This document shows positions 11,010 to 21,375 of a stretch of 64,000 bases of DNA, piece by piece (the stretch's first letter is position 1; every line of letters begins with the position of its first letter). Under the pieces are notes generated by a model that was not told the DNA's origin, did no database searches, and saw only the letters and a program-made list of their open reading frames with translations. The position numbers and the translations under genes are program-made. This DNA is from Rheum nobile (lineage: Eukaryota > Streptophyta > Magnoliopsida > Caryophyllales > Polygonaceae): positions 9,218,501-9,282,500 of the forward strand of contig WOAB01000109.1 of NCBI GenBank assembly GCA_027886185.1. The letters are read 5' to 3'.

Positions 11010-12303
11010 CGTCTCAGCAGAAGTAGGCGACTACACAGAAGAAGATTTGGTAGGCGATCAAGATGATTGGACCATCCCCTACATAAAATGGCTCGGGGAT
11101 GGAACACTCCCAGCAGACAAAGCAGAAGCTAAAAGACTCAAGGTACAAGCCGTAACCTTTGATTTAAGAGATGATACTTTGTTCAAACGATCTGTCACAG
11201 GACTATACCTACGTTGCCTCAAAAAAAACTGAGGTACGACGTGTCTTACAATCTTTACACGACGGAGAATGCGGAAATCATATTGGAGGACGCAACCTAT
11301 CCGACAAAGCTCTCAAGACAGGCTATTATTGGCCCACAATGAACAAGGACGCGACGGATTATGTCAAAAAGTGCGACGCCTGCCAACGACACACACCTGT
11401 CACACATCAGCCATCCGAGATGCTCCATCCGACCCTAGATCCTTGGCCCTTCATGCGATGGGAAATGGACATCGTCGGGAAACTGCCACTAGCGTTAGGA
11501 CAACGCGTTTTCTTCTTAGCCATGACCGACTATTTTTCTAAGTGGATAGAAGCCGAAGCATATCGAGAGGTAAAAGAAAACACGTCATCTCATTCATAAA
11601 ATGTAACATTCTATGCAGATTTGGCGTCCCTTCAGAAATCGTATGCGACAATGGCTCCCAATTCATCGGTAACAAGACGCGATCTTTCTGGAAGCAGTGG
11701 AACATCACATTAGTCACGTCCACACCAAGATACCCACAGTCTAATGGTCAAGTAGAATCCAGCAATAAAATCATCATCAACAATCTCAAAAAACGCCTCA
11801 CAGGGGCAAAAGGCAAATGGGCCGACGAGCTCCCTTTGATATTATGGTCCGACAGGACGATGCCAAAAAATGCAACAGGGCAAAGCCCTTTCTCATTGGT
11901 ATATGGAAGCGAGGAAGTCATCCCCACTGTGCTACTCGTCCCAACTGCCAGATACGGACTCCAAACTCCGAGACAAAACAACATTGAGTTAGCTCACAAC
12001 CACGACACCGTCAATGAGACCAGATAAAAAGCCAAAATCCGAATGGTCCAATACCAACAGCAAGTCGCATGGAGCTACAACAAGACTATCTGAGGTAAAG
12101 TCTTCAAGTTAGGAGATTGGGTCCTAAGGAAAACGTTCCAAAACACCAGAGATCCAACCGACGGAAAATTGGCACCCCAATGGGAAGGACCCTACCTCAT
12201 CAAGGAAGTCGTCGGACAAAGAGCATACCGATTAGAAACAAAGGACGGACAACCTATCCCACAAAGTTGGAACGCAGTCCACTTACAGTTGTATCACTTC
12301 TGA
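11010..12303 (+). pseudogene. Tat-1 integrase (broken)
   Basis: Zinc-binding HHCC region ('CGNHIGG' … 'KKCDACQRH'), then the catalytic core with D in 'WEMDIVGKLP', D in 'IVCDNGSQFI' and E in 'NGQVESSNK', the DDE triad. A C-terminal part ends '...LQLYHF' with the stop at 12301-12303. Frameshifts occur near 11225 and 11575, and stops near 12025 and 12093. It would insert the cDNA copy into the genome. The same C-terminus is seen in Tat-2, Tat-3 and Tat-4. Confidence 0.88.
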
Positions 12304-12641
12304 ACTTTCTTTCATTTTTACTTTGCATTTTTTACATCTATTCAAATTATATTCGCTTGAATTACGATCACTGACTTAAGCATCGGAGGGCCGTTGGTTC
12401 ACCCCCCAACGGTCGCCCCAAGATCTCTCTTTTTGTACTCTTAACATGATCTAGACAGGAACAAGAGGCCTCGAAGACAAACTGGACACTCAAAAGGATA
12501 TCCTCATTATACACACAATAGCGCTTACAAACATCCAAATCGATCGATACACAGGGAATAGAGGAAACAATACAAAAAACATCCTATTTTACGAAGACCT
12601 GTCCTACCCAAGGTACTTGTCTTTACCATACATTATGAACT
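12304..12641 (+). other. Tat-1 non-coding region after pol
   Basis: AT-rich spacer between the pol stop and the Tekay-like insertion. The same sequence is recognisable in Tat-2 on the minus strand (61060-61382), including 'atcgatcgatacacaggga'. GAACT at 12637-12641 is the left copy of the Tekay-like target duplication. Confidence 0.8.
12391..12412 (+). other. Tat stem-loop downstream of pol
   Basis: CCGTTGG (12391-12397) pairs with CCAACGG (12406-12412). The same hairpin follows pol in Tat-2 (61273-61294) and, eroded, in Tat-4 near 42780. It could be a terminator or an RNA signal; the function is unknown. Confidence 0.55.
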
Positions 12642-14129
12642 TGTAACACCCCCGACTTATGTCGGTCGTGTCGCACGATAGTGACCTCAGACGTTACTGT
12701 CCAAAGTCACCCCAGGCTTTAATCGAAACAATTAAGCTTAAATAAGTATATTAAATAACGAAAGATTTAAACTGCGGAAGACATATTAAAATAAAACTCA
12801 AACTTTTATTAACAGACTTCTCATAAAAAGAGAACGACGATTTTACAACAGAGTGAATTTATAGCGGAAGACTTTTATAATAAACCCTATTACAAGACTT
12901 GGTTATTAAAGTAATACTTAACAACCTTAAAACACTGACGCTTAAATCTTCAACTGCAAGCCTCTCTTCAATTGGTTATTTTAAGACTTCGGGGACCAAC
13001 CACTGATGTGCCGTATAGGACGGATGACACCATGCAACCATGCAAGGAATAAAACCCGGTTGGTTAGTCTAATGAAAGACTATACAAGGGTGAAAACAGA
13101 ATGGTTCTAGTGATCGTAACCGTTTACTATCATTGTCCCTCGAATAACAACCGAAGGAACGACACATAACTCGAAACTTTCACAGAATGATTAAAATTTA
13201 GACATGCACTGAAAAGATTACTCCAAAGGAATTTAGTCTTATGGGAAACGTATGACAAATGTTTGGGAACGTTAAGTTTACTCACAAGTTTAAAAACGAC
13301 CTTAGTTATTTGGGTCCACGACCAACCTCACCGCGTAACGCGAATCCAGATTGGAAAGAAGACTTACTCTAACAAGAGTCTGGGCGGTTTCCATGTTGTA
13401 CTCCTCGTCCGAGGGTATATTAATTATGTGCATAACCGCACTTATCTTATTTAATTACAAAACATATATTCACGTTAAGCTTTTAATACAATCTCGAGTG
13501 ACTACGAGAATAACACAGGGTGATATTACGCCCAACCCAATGGCACTAGCAAGGTGCTTAAACACCTCTTATCCTTAACGGGTGGATAAGAAGCAATGGT
13601 CATGACCTTTAAAAGTATTAGAGAATTACTTCGATTAATACCAAGTTATAAAGAAACGACTAATCCTCATAAGGCATTAGCGTTCCTACGAATACTCGTG
13701 CTAATCTAGCATTTAAGTTACATTTAAATCCACACTAAAATTTATTACAGTAATAACAGGTCTAATAGCGTTGTTCTAGCAATATATACAACCTATTATA
13801 ATATCATATTTTAATCACATCATTTTATTAAATCTGTTCCCAAACGAAAACAACACTTCATTCCAATTTAATTAACAATAAAAAATAATTGATAACTAAA
13901 GAAAATATGGAATGATAAGCAAGAGCGAACCGCCACTTGTCTTAATTGAGACGAACGTAGTTTTCGGGTATCTGGGAACTGGAATCTGGTTATGGATTCC
14001 TATGACGACGACGAACCACGACGGAACCCTAAGTTAGATTCGATACGAACGGATAAAATATACGAACTAAAGAATCAAAAGGAAACGAGGGTCAAAGCCG
14101 TGACCGGGCTCCTCCAAGCCATGATCGTG

Positions 14130-14640
14130 CTTTCTAAAGCAAGTCGCAGTCGCGCTTTGGATTTCTGCGGTCACGGATTTCTGGGCAGAGCCGCGGTCGC
14201 GGATCTCCCCCTGTCGCGACCCTAAATCGGTTCGAGGCTCACCGATTATGACGAAGACGATGACCTCCCTGGCTTCGAACGAGGCTCACCACCACTCCAA
14301 GCTTTCAAAGCACCACTGACGACCACGAAGAACTCCGGCGAAAACTCCGATGAGCACGAATTCCAGCGAGGGCACGAACGAGAGAAAGAGAGCGAGATCG
14401 GGAGCTGTGGATGAAGATTTCCATGGCCTCTACCTCCCTTTTATAGAGCAAAGGAAGCCTAACGCCGAGAACACGGAGCGATTGGCCTCCCCCGGACGTA
14501 ATGGCGGCATCCGAACCGGCGACACGCGTGAGCTTCTAGAAGAAGACGACGAACAGGTTTCCGCGGTCGCGGAAACACTTCCGCGGTCGCGAAAATGCCG
14601 CGATCGCGTCTGTGACCTCTGGTCGCGGTCTCCCTTGCGG
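14130..14640. repeat. GC palindrome clusters in the Tekay-like 3' LTR
   Basis: Two clusters, near 14130-14220 and 14558-14640, with CCGCGGTCGCGG, CCGCGATCGCG and partial copies, on either side of the TATA box. The first cluster has one full CCGCGGTCGCGG. The second has two tandem copies followed by CCGCGATCGCG. Confidence 0.85.
14440..14445 (-). promoter_or_regulatory. TATA box, Tekay-like 3' LTR
   Basis: The minus strand reads 'gctctataaaaggg'. The same sequence is at 20657-20662 in the 5' LTR. It has canonical TATAAA form and lies between the two GC palindrome clusters. Confidence 0.6.
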
Positions 14641-14844
14641 ACTCTAGCTAGAATTAAATGCCAGTACCCATAAAAAAATACTCTAAGGCCCGATAATACC
14701 TCAAACGTATATAATAACGTCTAAAAGATTATTACAGAGATTATAGGAGTTACAGAAATTCCGAAAATGCCAAACGCGTCTCGCTTACAGAACGAGGGTT
14801 GGGAAAAGTACCCAAATACCCTTACTGAATTTACGGTTATTACA

Positions 14845-16940
14845 TTACTACCCCCTTAAAAGAAGTTTCGACCCCGAAACTTGGCCGATAACAGCTCAGA
14901 GAAGTGACCTTATTATAAGTTACCCAGCTCAGAGAATTGGTTCAAGCATTTCTAAGTTAAAATTTATAAGTTGGTTCCAATTACAGTTAACGTAAGGTTA
15001 ACCATAATTTAGACCTTTCATAACTTAAGGGAATTTTATAACTTGCTTTCACCAATCATACATTTTACCATATTACCCCTATGGTAACATGAGGGTTATT
15101 ACATTACTACCTCCTTAAAAATAGTTTCGACCCCGAAACTAACGTTACTAAGGTAGAGGGACTGCTTTCACCATTAACCTCACTACCTGAACTTAGTATC
15201 CTTAATCATACCATTATCTCGCATATCCTATCTCCATGTGCTACACCTGTAGTAACTCGTGACTATATCCACAAGGTCTTAATTATTTTAGGATAGTAAT
15301 CTCCAAAATCATCGCCATAGACTTGCTATACCTTACGCATGAGAACACACATTTCTCTATTAACTTTTCTCTTTATAAACCACTCTCAAGGTACATACCT
15401 TATCTTCCTTAAGCTGATATCCTTTAGATAAATTTGGTCTTCGTAACCTATATCACCCAAGTCGAACTATTTATTCGATCATGATTCCACTTGCTACATA
15501 CATAGAACTCACTTATACCTCAACTTAGTACCTCCACTTGTCATATAGGCCTTACTCCTTACATGCACAGCTCACCTATTTCCTTGGTTACCTTAATTAA
15601 ATTTGGTCCTTGTGCTACATCTTAACTCGAAATCTTTACGCATATGATCCCTAAATTTTCCCATAATTAACCACACCGCATCCTATGTCGGTTTATCTCA
15701 ACATGATTTAATAATCCATTTTACAAGATTATAACCTCATTTTACCCAAACGTGTCATACGATCACCTTAATCGACGTAGATCACTTTTTCCTCCAGTCC
15801 AGTTGACAACATCCACATACTTACTTTTTGCCACATTATTGATCTTTAAAAATCATAACAAACTTTTACCGGTTGAGTTTGTTATTCACCCCTAAATCTT
15901 TAAACAACCAGTTGTCCTCACACGACTTATTATCCCAAATTAAGCACCCTTTTGCTTTACTGATATTCACTATTTATCCAAGACTTAATCACCTCAACAC
16001 TTCTCGTATCATCATCTCATTATCTCATTTCCTTAAAGAAAATACCTCATAATTAAACCTCAAATAGGTCTTCCCAAAATAATACTTATGATTTCGCACA
16101 CTTAACTTTCCCAAAAGCTTTTAATATTGGTCCCATAAATGGACACACTCATTTATAAACCTCATCAACATAACTCTTGGGTTCTAAAGTTTTACTCCAG
16201 ATCGTATTAGGGTACGATCATCTTAGAGAAAACGACTTCTTATGAAATATCTCTCTTATACTGTTATTTACTTAAATGTATAATTTATACTACTCACACG
16301 TAAGTACTTTGAGTTTTATATTAGCTCACTACCCCATCTAATGCTCAGAGTATGTACATGAGGAATAACCTCAAACTCCATAGAACATTACTACACACAC
16401 ACCAAATCCTTATAGCAAGGAATCCTTACAACATTAATCTCTCGAGGCAATGCCCAACCTGACATTAACTCAGGAAAATAAAGGAGTTCTTATGAGTAGT
16501 TTCGACCTCGAAACTGACACTAATAGGGTAGGGAACAACCACGCATGTCCCAACCTAACACTGTCCTTTATGAGTCCAAACAGTCTTTATCAACACATGA
16601 CATGTACTATCTTTGGCACTCAAGGATTCTCATATGATCGTACAACTTGCAATAGTAATGAATTTAGTAATTTTCGGAACACGGAAACACTTCTTTATTA
16701 TTCGAAACATTACATTAAAACAATTGACAGAAAGTCGAACATACAGATTACTAAGCTATGGAGACTATCGACACAAGTTGTCGCTCCTTGTTCTTAAAAA
16801 GGCTTAACAGAAATACAACTACTCGTTCAGAGTCTCATTCTCATTGGAGTGACAAATCACAAAGAGTCGTTGCCCCTGACCCGAAGACTCCATAGGCGCA
16901 TTGCCTTTATTACGAGCAATAGATTGCTCCGGGGCGGACA
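14845..16940 (-). other. Tekay-like interior with no gene
   Basis: About 2.1 kb of AT-rich sequence downstream of gag in the element's own direction, where pol would be expected. I find no pol motif on either strand. It contains a partial second copy of the LTR end and polypurine region at 15091-15140 and three copies of AGTTTCGACCYCGAAACT (near 14863, 15123 and 16498). Confidence 0.75.
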
Positions 16941-18161
16941 TCATTGGTTTTGGGTTCTGCCCATTGCAACATTTGAGGCCTGGTATGACTGTGTTGGTCC
17001 TTGGCCCCTCTGCCTACAGTATGTTTTCATGTGGCCTTCTTTCCCACATTTATAACATACCCGCTTCTCTTTTTGGCAGTTAAGACTTTTATGCCCAACT
17101 TCACCACAGTTGTGGCATTGAATCACTCCGCTACTCCAACCTGAGCCTCTGGCGGAGTCAGACTGAATCGTCTCGGTCTTAGCGCGACCAGACTTCTCAA
17201 ACTTGGTAGGCGATGCCGGTCGCTTGAATGTACCAACCTGGCGATCCTGTTGCCCACCCCTTCCTTTAATCTGCTTCTCCCGCTTTCAGGCGGATTCTTC
17301 TAGTGTGGCCTCTATTTTGTAGGCCGCATCCACATATTGCTCTAGCGTAGAGCAACCGTGGCGCACCATCAGAGGTTTGATTTCTGGATTCATCCATCCA
17401 TGTAAGTACCAGTTCTTTTGCTCTTCACTCGACACTTCTGGTCCAGCATATTGCAACAGATGACTAAACTTAGCTGTAAGCTCAGTCACCTTCAACCCCT
17501 CGGTCGTAGGGTAAAGGAATTCTTTATGCTTCTCCTCCCTCGTAGCACGGGAAAAGAAACGGTCAGTAATCTTTGTTTTGAACATACCCCGGTTCAACCC
17601 GGGATGGTTAGCTAAACCAGTGCTCTCCCATCATTCGCTAGCCACATCCTTAAGTTGAAGGGAGGCGATGTGCACTTTCTCAGCCTCAATGCAATCCACG
17701 TTCCTGAACAATCGTTCCATGTGCGAGAACCAATATGCCACTCTGACTGGTTCTCCGGTACCGTCATAACTATCAGGCCTCATTGAGCTCATGGCCTTCA
17801 AGGCTCGACCTTAATTCCCTCTGTTCTTGACGGCGTTGACCTGAGGTACTAGATCAACTGGCTCCTCAAATTCAGGAATAACCTGAGGAACCGGCACACC
17901 TTGTGCCTGTGGTGCAATTGGCCGCATTATGTCAGTGACCGCTTGCATGACGATCCCACGAATGGCCTCTATGGCCGTAGCGTCGAATACCACCTGAGGG
18001 TTAGCCTGAACTTGGCCAATGCCTGTGGGGTTATTGTGAGAGACAGACTCACTCTCATCCCCTTGATTAGCGGCGTTTCTCATATTCCGCCTTAGGTTGT
18101 TACTCGGCCCAGCTCTGGCACGGATTGTGTTTCTTGTGTTCACCATCTGTGGATGAAGCAT
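16941..18161 (-). pseudogene. Tekay-like gag (broken)
   Basis: The minus-strand frame begins near 18161 (MVNTRNT nearby), runs through a variable N-terminal part, the retrotransposon gag core ('RVAYWFSHMERLF' … 'KHKEFLYPTTEGLKVTE' … 'QYAGPEVSS') and ends with two zinc knuckles, CHNCGEVGHKSLNC and CYKCGKEGHMKTYC (near 17000-17120). Such knuckles bind the element's RNA. Stops occur near 17811, 17630 and 17286. The CCHC tandem and primer site support a chromovirus. Downstream there is no pol. Confidence 0.88.
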
Positions 18162-18837
18162 AACTTCAGTTTAGAACTTTCCGTCTTGAACTTGACACTT
18201 AGTCAATTACGTTATGATACGAATTATAAGGGTCCAAACTAATAACTTTATATCAATCTGACTGACCCTCCACCATTAACCGTAGAGACGATCTTGTTCC
18301 CTTTACTTGAAAATGGATACCTTAGGAGAAACGCCAATCTTTAAATGACATAAAACCTAAGGAGAGACACTATCCCTAAGAATGGATCTAAGGAATAAGT
18401 AACAACTCGAAGCTTGCAGAAGTTTGAAAACCACTTATTATTAAATCTTATACTTTCAAACTCTCTACTTTATACTTTTAAACCTTATATACTTAACTTA
18501 ATTAAATAATTATTTATAAAGTTAGTTTCTCAAACTAGTGACACTATTATCACAAAAACCCTTACTAAGACCAAAAATCTCACTTTTAAAGTTATAATCA
18601 TAAACTTTAAATTTAATTGCTTATAACACACCATTTATAAACCAACTATAATTAACTTTTGAAGTTCAAATTGCTAAACCATTATTTAAAATTAAATTCC
18701 AAGAAATAATAAAACTTTTAAATTTAACATTTAAACTCTCGAATTTCATTTTTAATGGAAAATAGGTTGAAAATAGTTTGGAAATTAATTTTTGAAAATT
18801 CTCAAACCTAACAGTAGTCCAAGAATTATAAAACCAT
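18162..18837 (-). other. Leader of the Tekay-like element
   Basis: AT-rich untranslated leader between the primer-binding site and gag. No ORF or motif of note. Confidence 0.6.
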
Positions 18838-18850
18838 TGCTCTGATACCA
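18838..18850 (-). other. Primer-binding site, tRNA-iMet type
   Basis: The minus strand reads TGGTATCAGAGCA, the classic complement of the 3' end of plant initiator tRNA-Met, four bases after the LTR end. It fixes the element's orientation. Confidence 0.9.
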
Positions 18851-20334
18851 TAATTGTAACACCCCCGACTTATGTCGGTCGTGTCACACGCCAGTGACCT
18901 CAGACGTTACTGTCCAAAGTCACCTTAGGCTTTAATCGGAACAATTAATCTTAAATAAGTATATTAAATAACGAAAGATTTAAACAGCGGAAGACATATT
19001 TAAAGAAAACTCAACCTTTTATTAACAGACTTCTCATAAAATGAGAACGATGATTTTACAACAGAGTGAATTTACAGCGGAAGACTTTTATAATAAACCC
19101 TATTACAAGACTTGGTTATTAAAGTAATACTCAACAACCTTAAAACACTGACGCTTAAATCTTCAACTGCAAGCCTCTCTTCAATTGGTTACTTCAAGAC
19201 TTCGGGGACCAACCACTGGTGTGTCGTATAGGATGGATGACACTAGCCAACCATGCAATGAATAAAACCCGGTTGGTTAGTCTAATGAAAGACTATGCAA
19301 GGGTGAAAACAGAATGGTTCTAGTGATCGTAACCGTTTACTATCATTGTCCCTCGAATAACAACTGAAGGAACGATACATAACCCGGAACTTTCACGGAA
19401 TGATTAAAGTTTAGACATGCACTGAAAAGATGACTCCAAATGAATTGAGTCTTATGGGAAACGTATGACAAATGTTTGGGAACGTTAAGTTTACTCACAA
19501 GTTTAAAAACGACCTTAGTTATTTGGGTCCACGACCAACCTCACCACATAACGCGAATCCAGATTGGAAAGAAGACTTACTCTAACAAGAGTCCGGGCGG
19601 TTTTCACGTTGTACTCCTCGCCCGAGGGTATATTAATTATGTGCATAACCGCACTTATCTTATTTAATTACAAAACATATATTCACTTTAAGCTTTTAAT
19701 ACAATCTCGAGTGAGTACGAGAATAACACAGGGTGACATTACGCCCAACCCAATGGCACTAGCAAGGTGCTTAAACACCTCTTATCCTTAACGGGTGGAT
19801 AAGAAGCAATGGTCATGACCTTTAAAAGTATTAGAGAATTATTCCGACTAATACCAAGTTATAAAGAAACGACTAATCCCCATAAGGCTTTAGCGTTCCT
19901 ACGAATACTCGTACTAATCCACATCAAAATTTATTACAGTAATAACAGGTATAATAGCGTTGTTCTAGCAATATATACAACCTATTATAATATCATACTT
20001 TAATCACATCATTTTATTAAATCTGTTCCCAAACGAAAACAACACTTTATTCCAATTTAATTAACAATCAAAAATAATTGATAACTAAAGAAAATATGGA
20101 ATGATAAGCAAGAGCGAACCGCCACTTGTCTTAATTGAGATGAACGTAGTTGTCGGGTTCCGGGTATCTGGGAACTGGAATCTGGTTACGGATTCCTATG
20201 ACGACGACGAACCACGATGGAACCCTAAGTTAGATTCGATACAAACGGATAAAATATACGAACGAAAGAATCAAAAGGAAATGAGGGTCAAAGCCGTGAT
20301 CGGGCTCCTCCAAGCCATGATCGTGCTTTCTAAA

Positions 20335-20835
20335 GCAAGCCGCGATCGCGGTTTGGATTTCCGATGTCACGGATTTCTCGGCAGAGCCGCGGTCGCGGTG
20401 TTCATAGCCGCGGTCGTGGATCTCCCCCTGTCGTGACCCTAAATCGGTTCGAGGCTCACCGATTACGACGAAGACGACGACCTCCCTGGCTTCGAACGAG
20501 GCTCACCACCACTCCAAGCTTCCAAAGCACCACTGACGACCACGAAGAACTCCGGCGAAAACTCCGACGACCACGAATATCGGCGAGGGCACGAACGAGA
20601 GAAAGAGAGCGAGATCGGTAGCTATGGATGAAGATTTCCATGGCCTCCACCTCCCTTTTATAGAGCAAAGGAAGCCCAACGCCGAGAAGACGGAGCGATT
20701 GGCCTCCCCCCGGCATAATGGCGGCATCCGAACCGGCGACACGCGCGAGCTTCTGGAAGAAGACGATGAACAGGTTTCCGCGGTCGCGGAAATGCCGCGA
20801 TCGTGTCTGTGACCTCTGGTCGCGGTCTCCCTCGC
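20335..20835. repeat. GC palindrome clusters in the Tekay-like 5' LTR
   Basis: First cluster (about 20335-20440): CCGCGATCGCGG, CCGCGGTCGCGG and CCGCGGTCGTGG. Second cluster (about 20775-20835): one CCGCGGTCGCGG and CCGCGATCGTG. Compared with the partner LTR the first cluster has one unit more and the second one unit fewer. Confidence 0.85.
20657..20662 (-). promoter_or_regulatory. TATA box, Tekay-like 5' LTR
   Basis: The minus strand reads 'gctctataaaaggg', identical to the partner LTR. This is the likely promoter of the element's transcript. Confidence 0.65.
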
Positions 20836-21040
20836 GGACTCAAGCTAGAATTAAATGCCAGTACCGATAAAAAATACTCTAAGGCCCGATAATACCTCAA
20901 ACGTATATAATAACGTCTAAAAGATTATTACAGAGATTATAGGAGTTATAGAAATTCTGAAAATGCCAAACGCATCTCGCTTACAGAACGAGGGTTGGGA
21001 AAATTACCGAAATACCCTTACTGAATTGAGGGTTATTACA

Positions 21041-21375
21041 GAACTACTCTTCCCTAGACAATGCATGCCAAACTAACATTCACAACTACATGTCGTCTTG
21101 ACCAAACACTTCACATCGAAACCAAGACACGATCAACAAATCCACTTGCGAGAAACATATAAAAGCAAGAACAAGGTATGCAAACATAAAAGCATCCTAC
21201 AAAATATGCGACCGCGATGGTAGACGGGTCGCCAAAACATTGTTCATCCCGTCTCTTCGATGGGGCACAGCATATCACTTAAACTTTTGAAAGGAAAACA
21301 GAATGTTCACAGAATTCCACCAACACAAACATCATTACATCCCATTAAGATTCACCCGACTTCTCATTCACATCT
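21041..21375 (+). mobile_element. Tat-1 segment between the two nested insertions
   Basis: Resumes the Tat-1 spacer exactly after GAACT; Tat-2 reads straight through the same junction ('actactcttccctag'). It holds the conserved Tat stem-loop and, on the minus strand at 21345-21375, the last codons of the aORF. CATCT at 21371-21375 is the left target duplication of the solo LTR. Confidence 0.85.
21208..21232. other. Conserved Tat stem-loop (Tat-1 copy)
   Basis: GCGACCG (21208-21214), loop, CGGGTCGC (21225-21232). One C is missing from the left arm compared with Tat-2 (60845-60870). It lies downstream of both pol and the aORF, which converge on it. Confidence 0.6.

Larger units (their letters stand above)
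12642..14844 (-). repeat. 3' LTR of the Tekay-like element
   Basis: About 2.2 kb, closely matching 18855-21040. The short tract 'aagggggtagtaa' on the minus strand before its start is the likely polypurine primer. It differs from its partner in the number of GC palindromes. Confidence 0.9.
12642..21040 (-). mobile_element. Gag-only Tekay-like chromovirus element
   Basis: Two LTRs (12642-14844 and 18855-21040) have plus-strand ends TGTAACACCC...TTATTACA. The target duplication GAACT is exact on both sides (12637-12641 and 21041-21045). A tRNA-iMet-type primer site at 18838-18850 shows it runs on the minus strand. The 4-kb interior holds only a broken gag with zinc knuckles. No protease, reverse transcriptase or integrase motif is visible, so it is non-autonomous, like the elements called TR-GAG. 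It sits in the non-coding region between pol and the aORF of Tat-1. Confidence 0.88.
18855..21040 (-). repeat. 5' LTR of the Tekay-like element
   Basis: Partner of 12642-14844, ending ...GGGTTATTACA, followed by the target duplication GAACT. A TATA box on the minus strand lies at 20657-20662. Confidence 0.9.
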
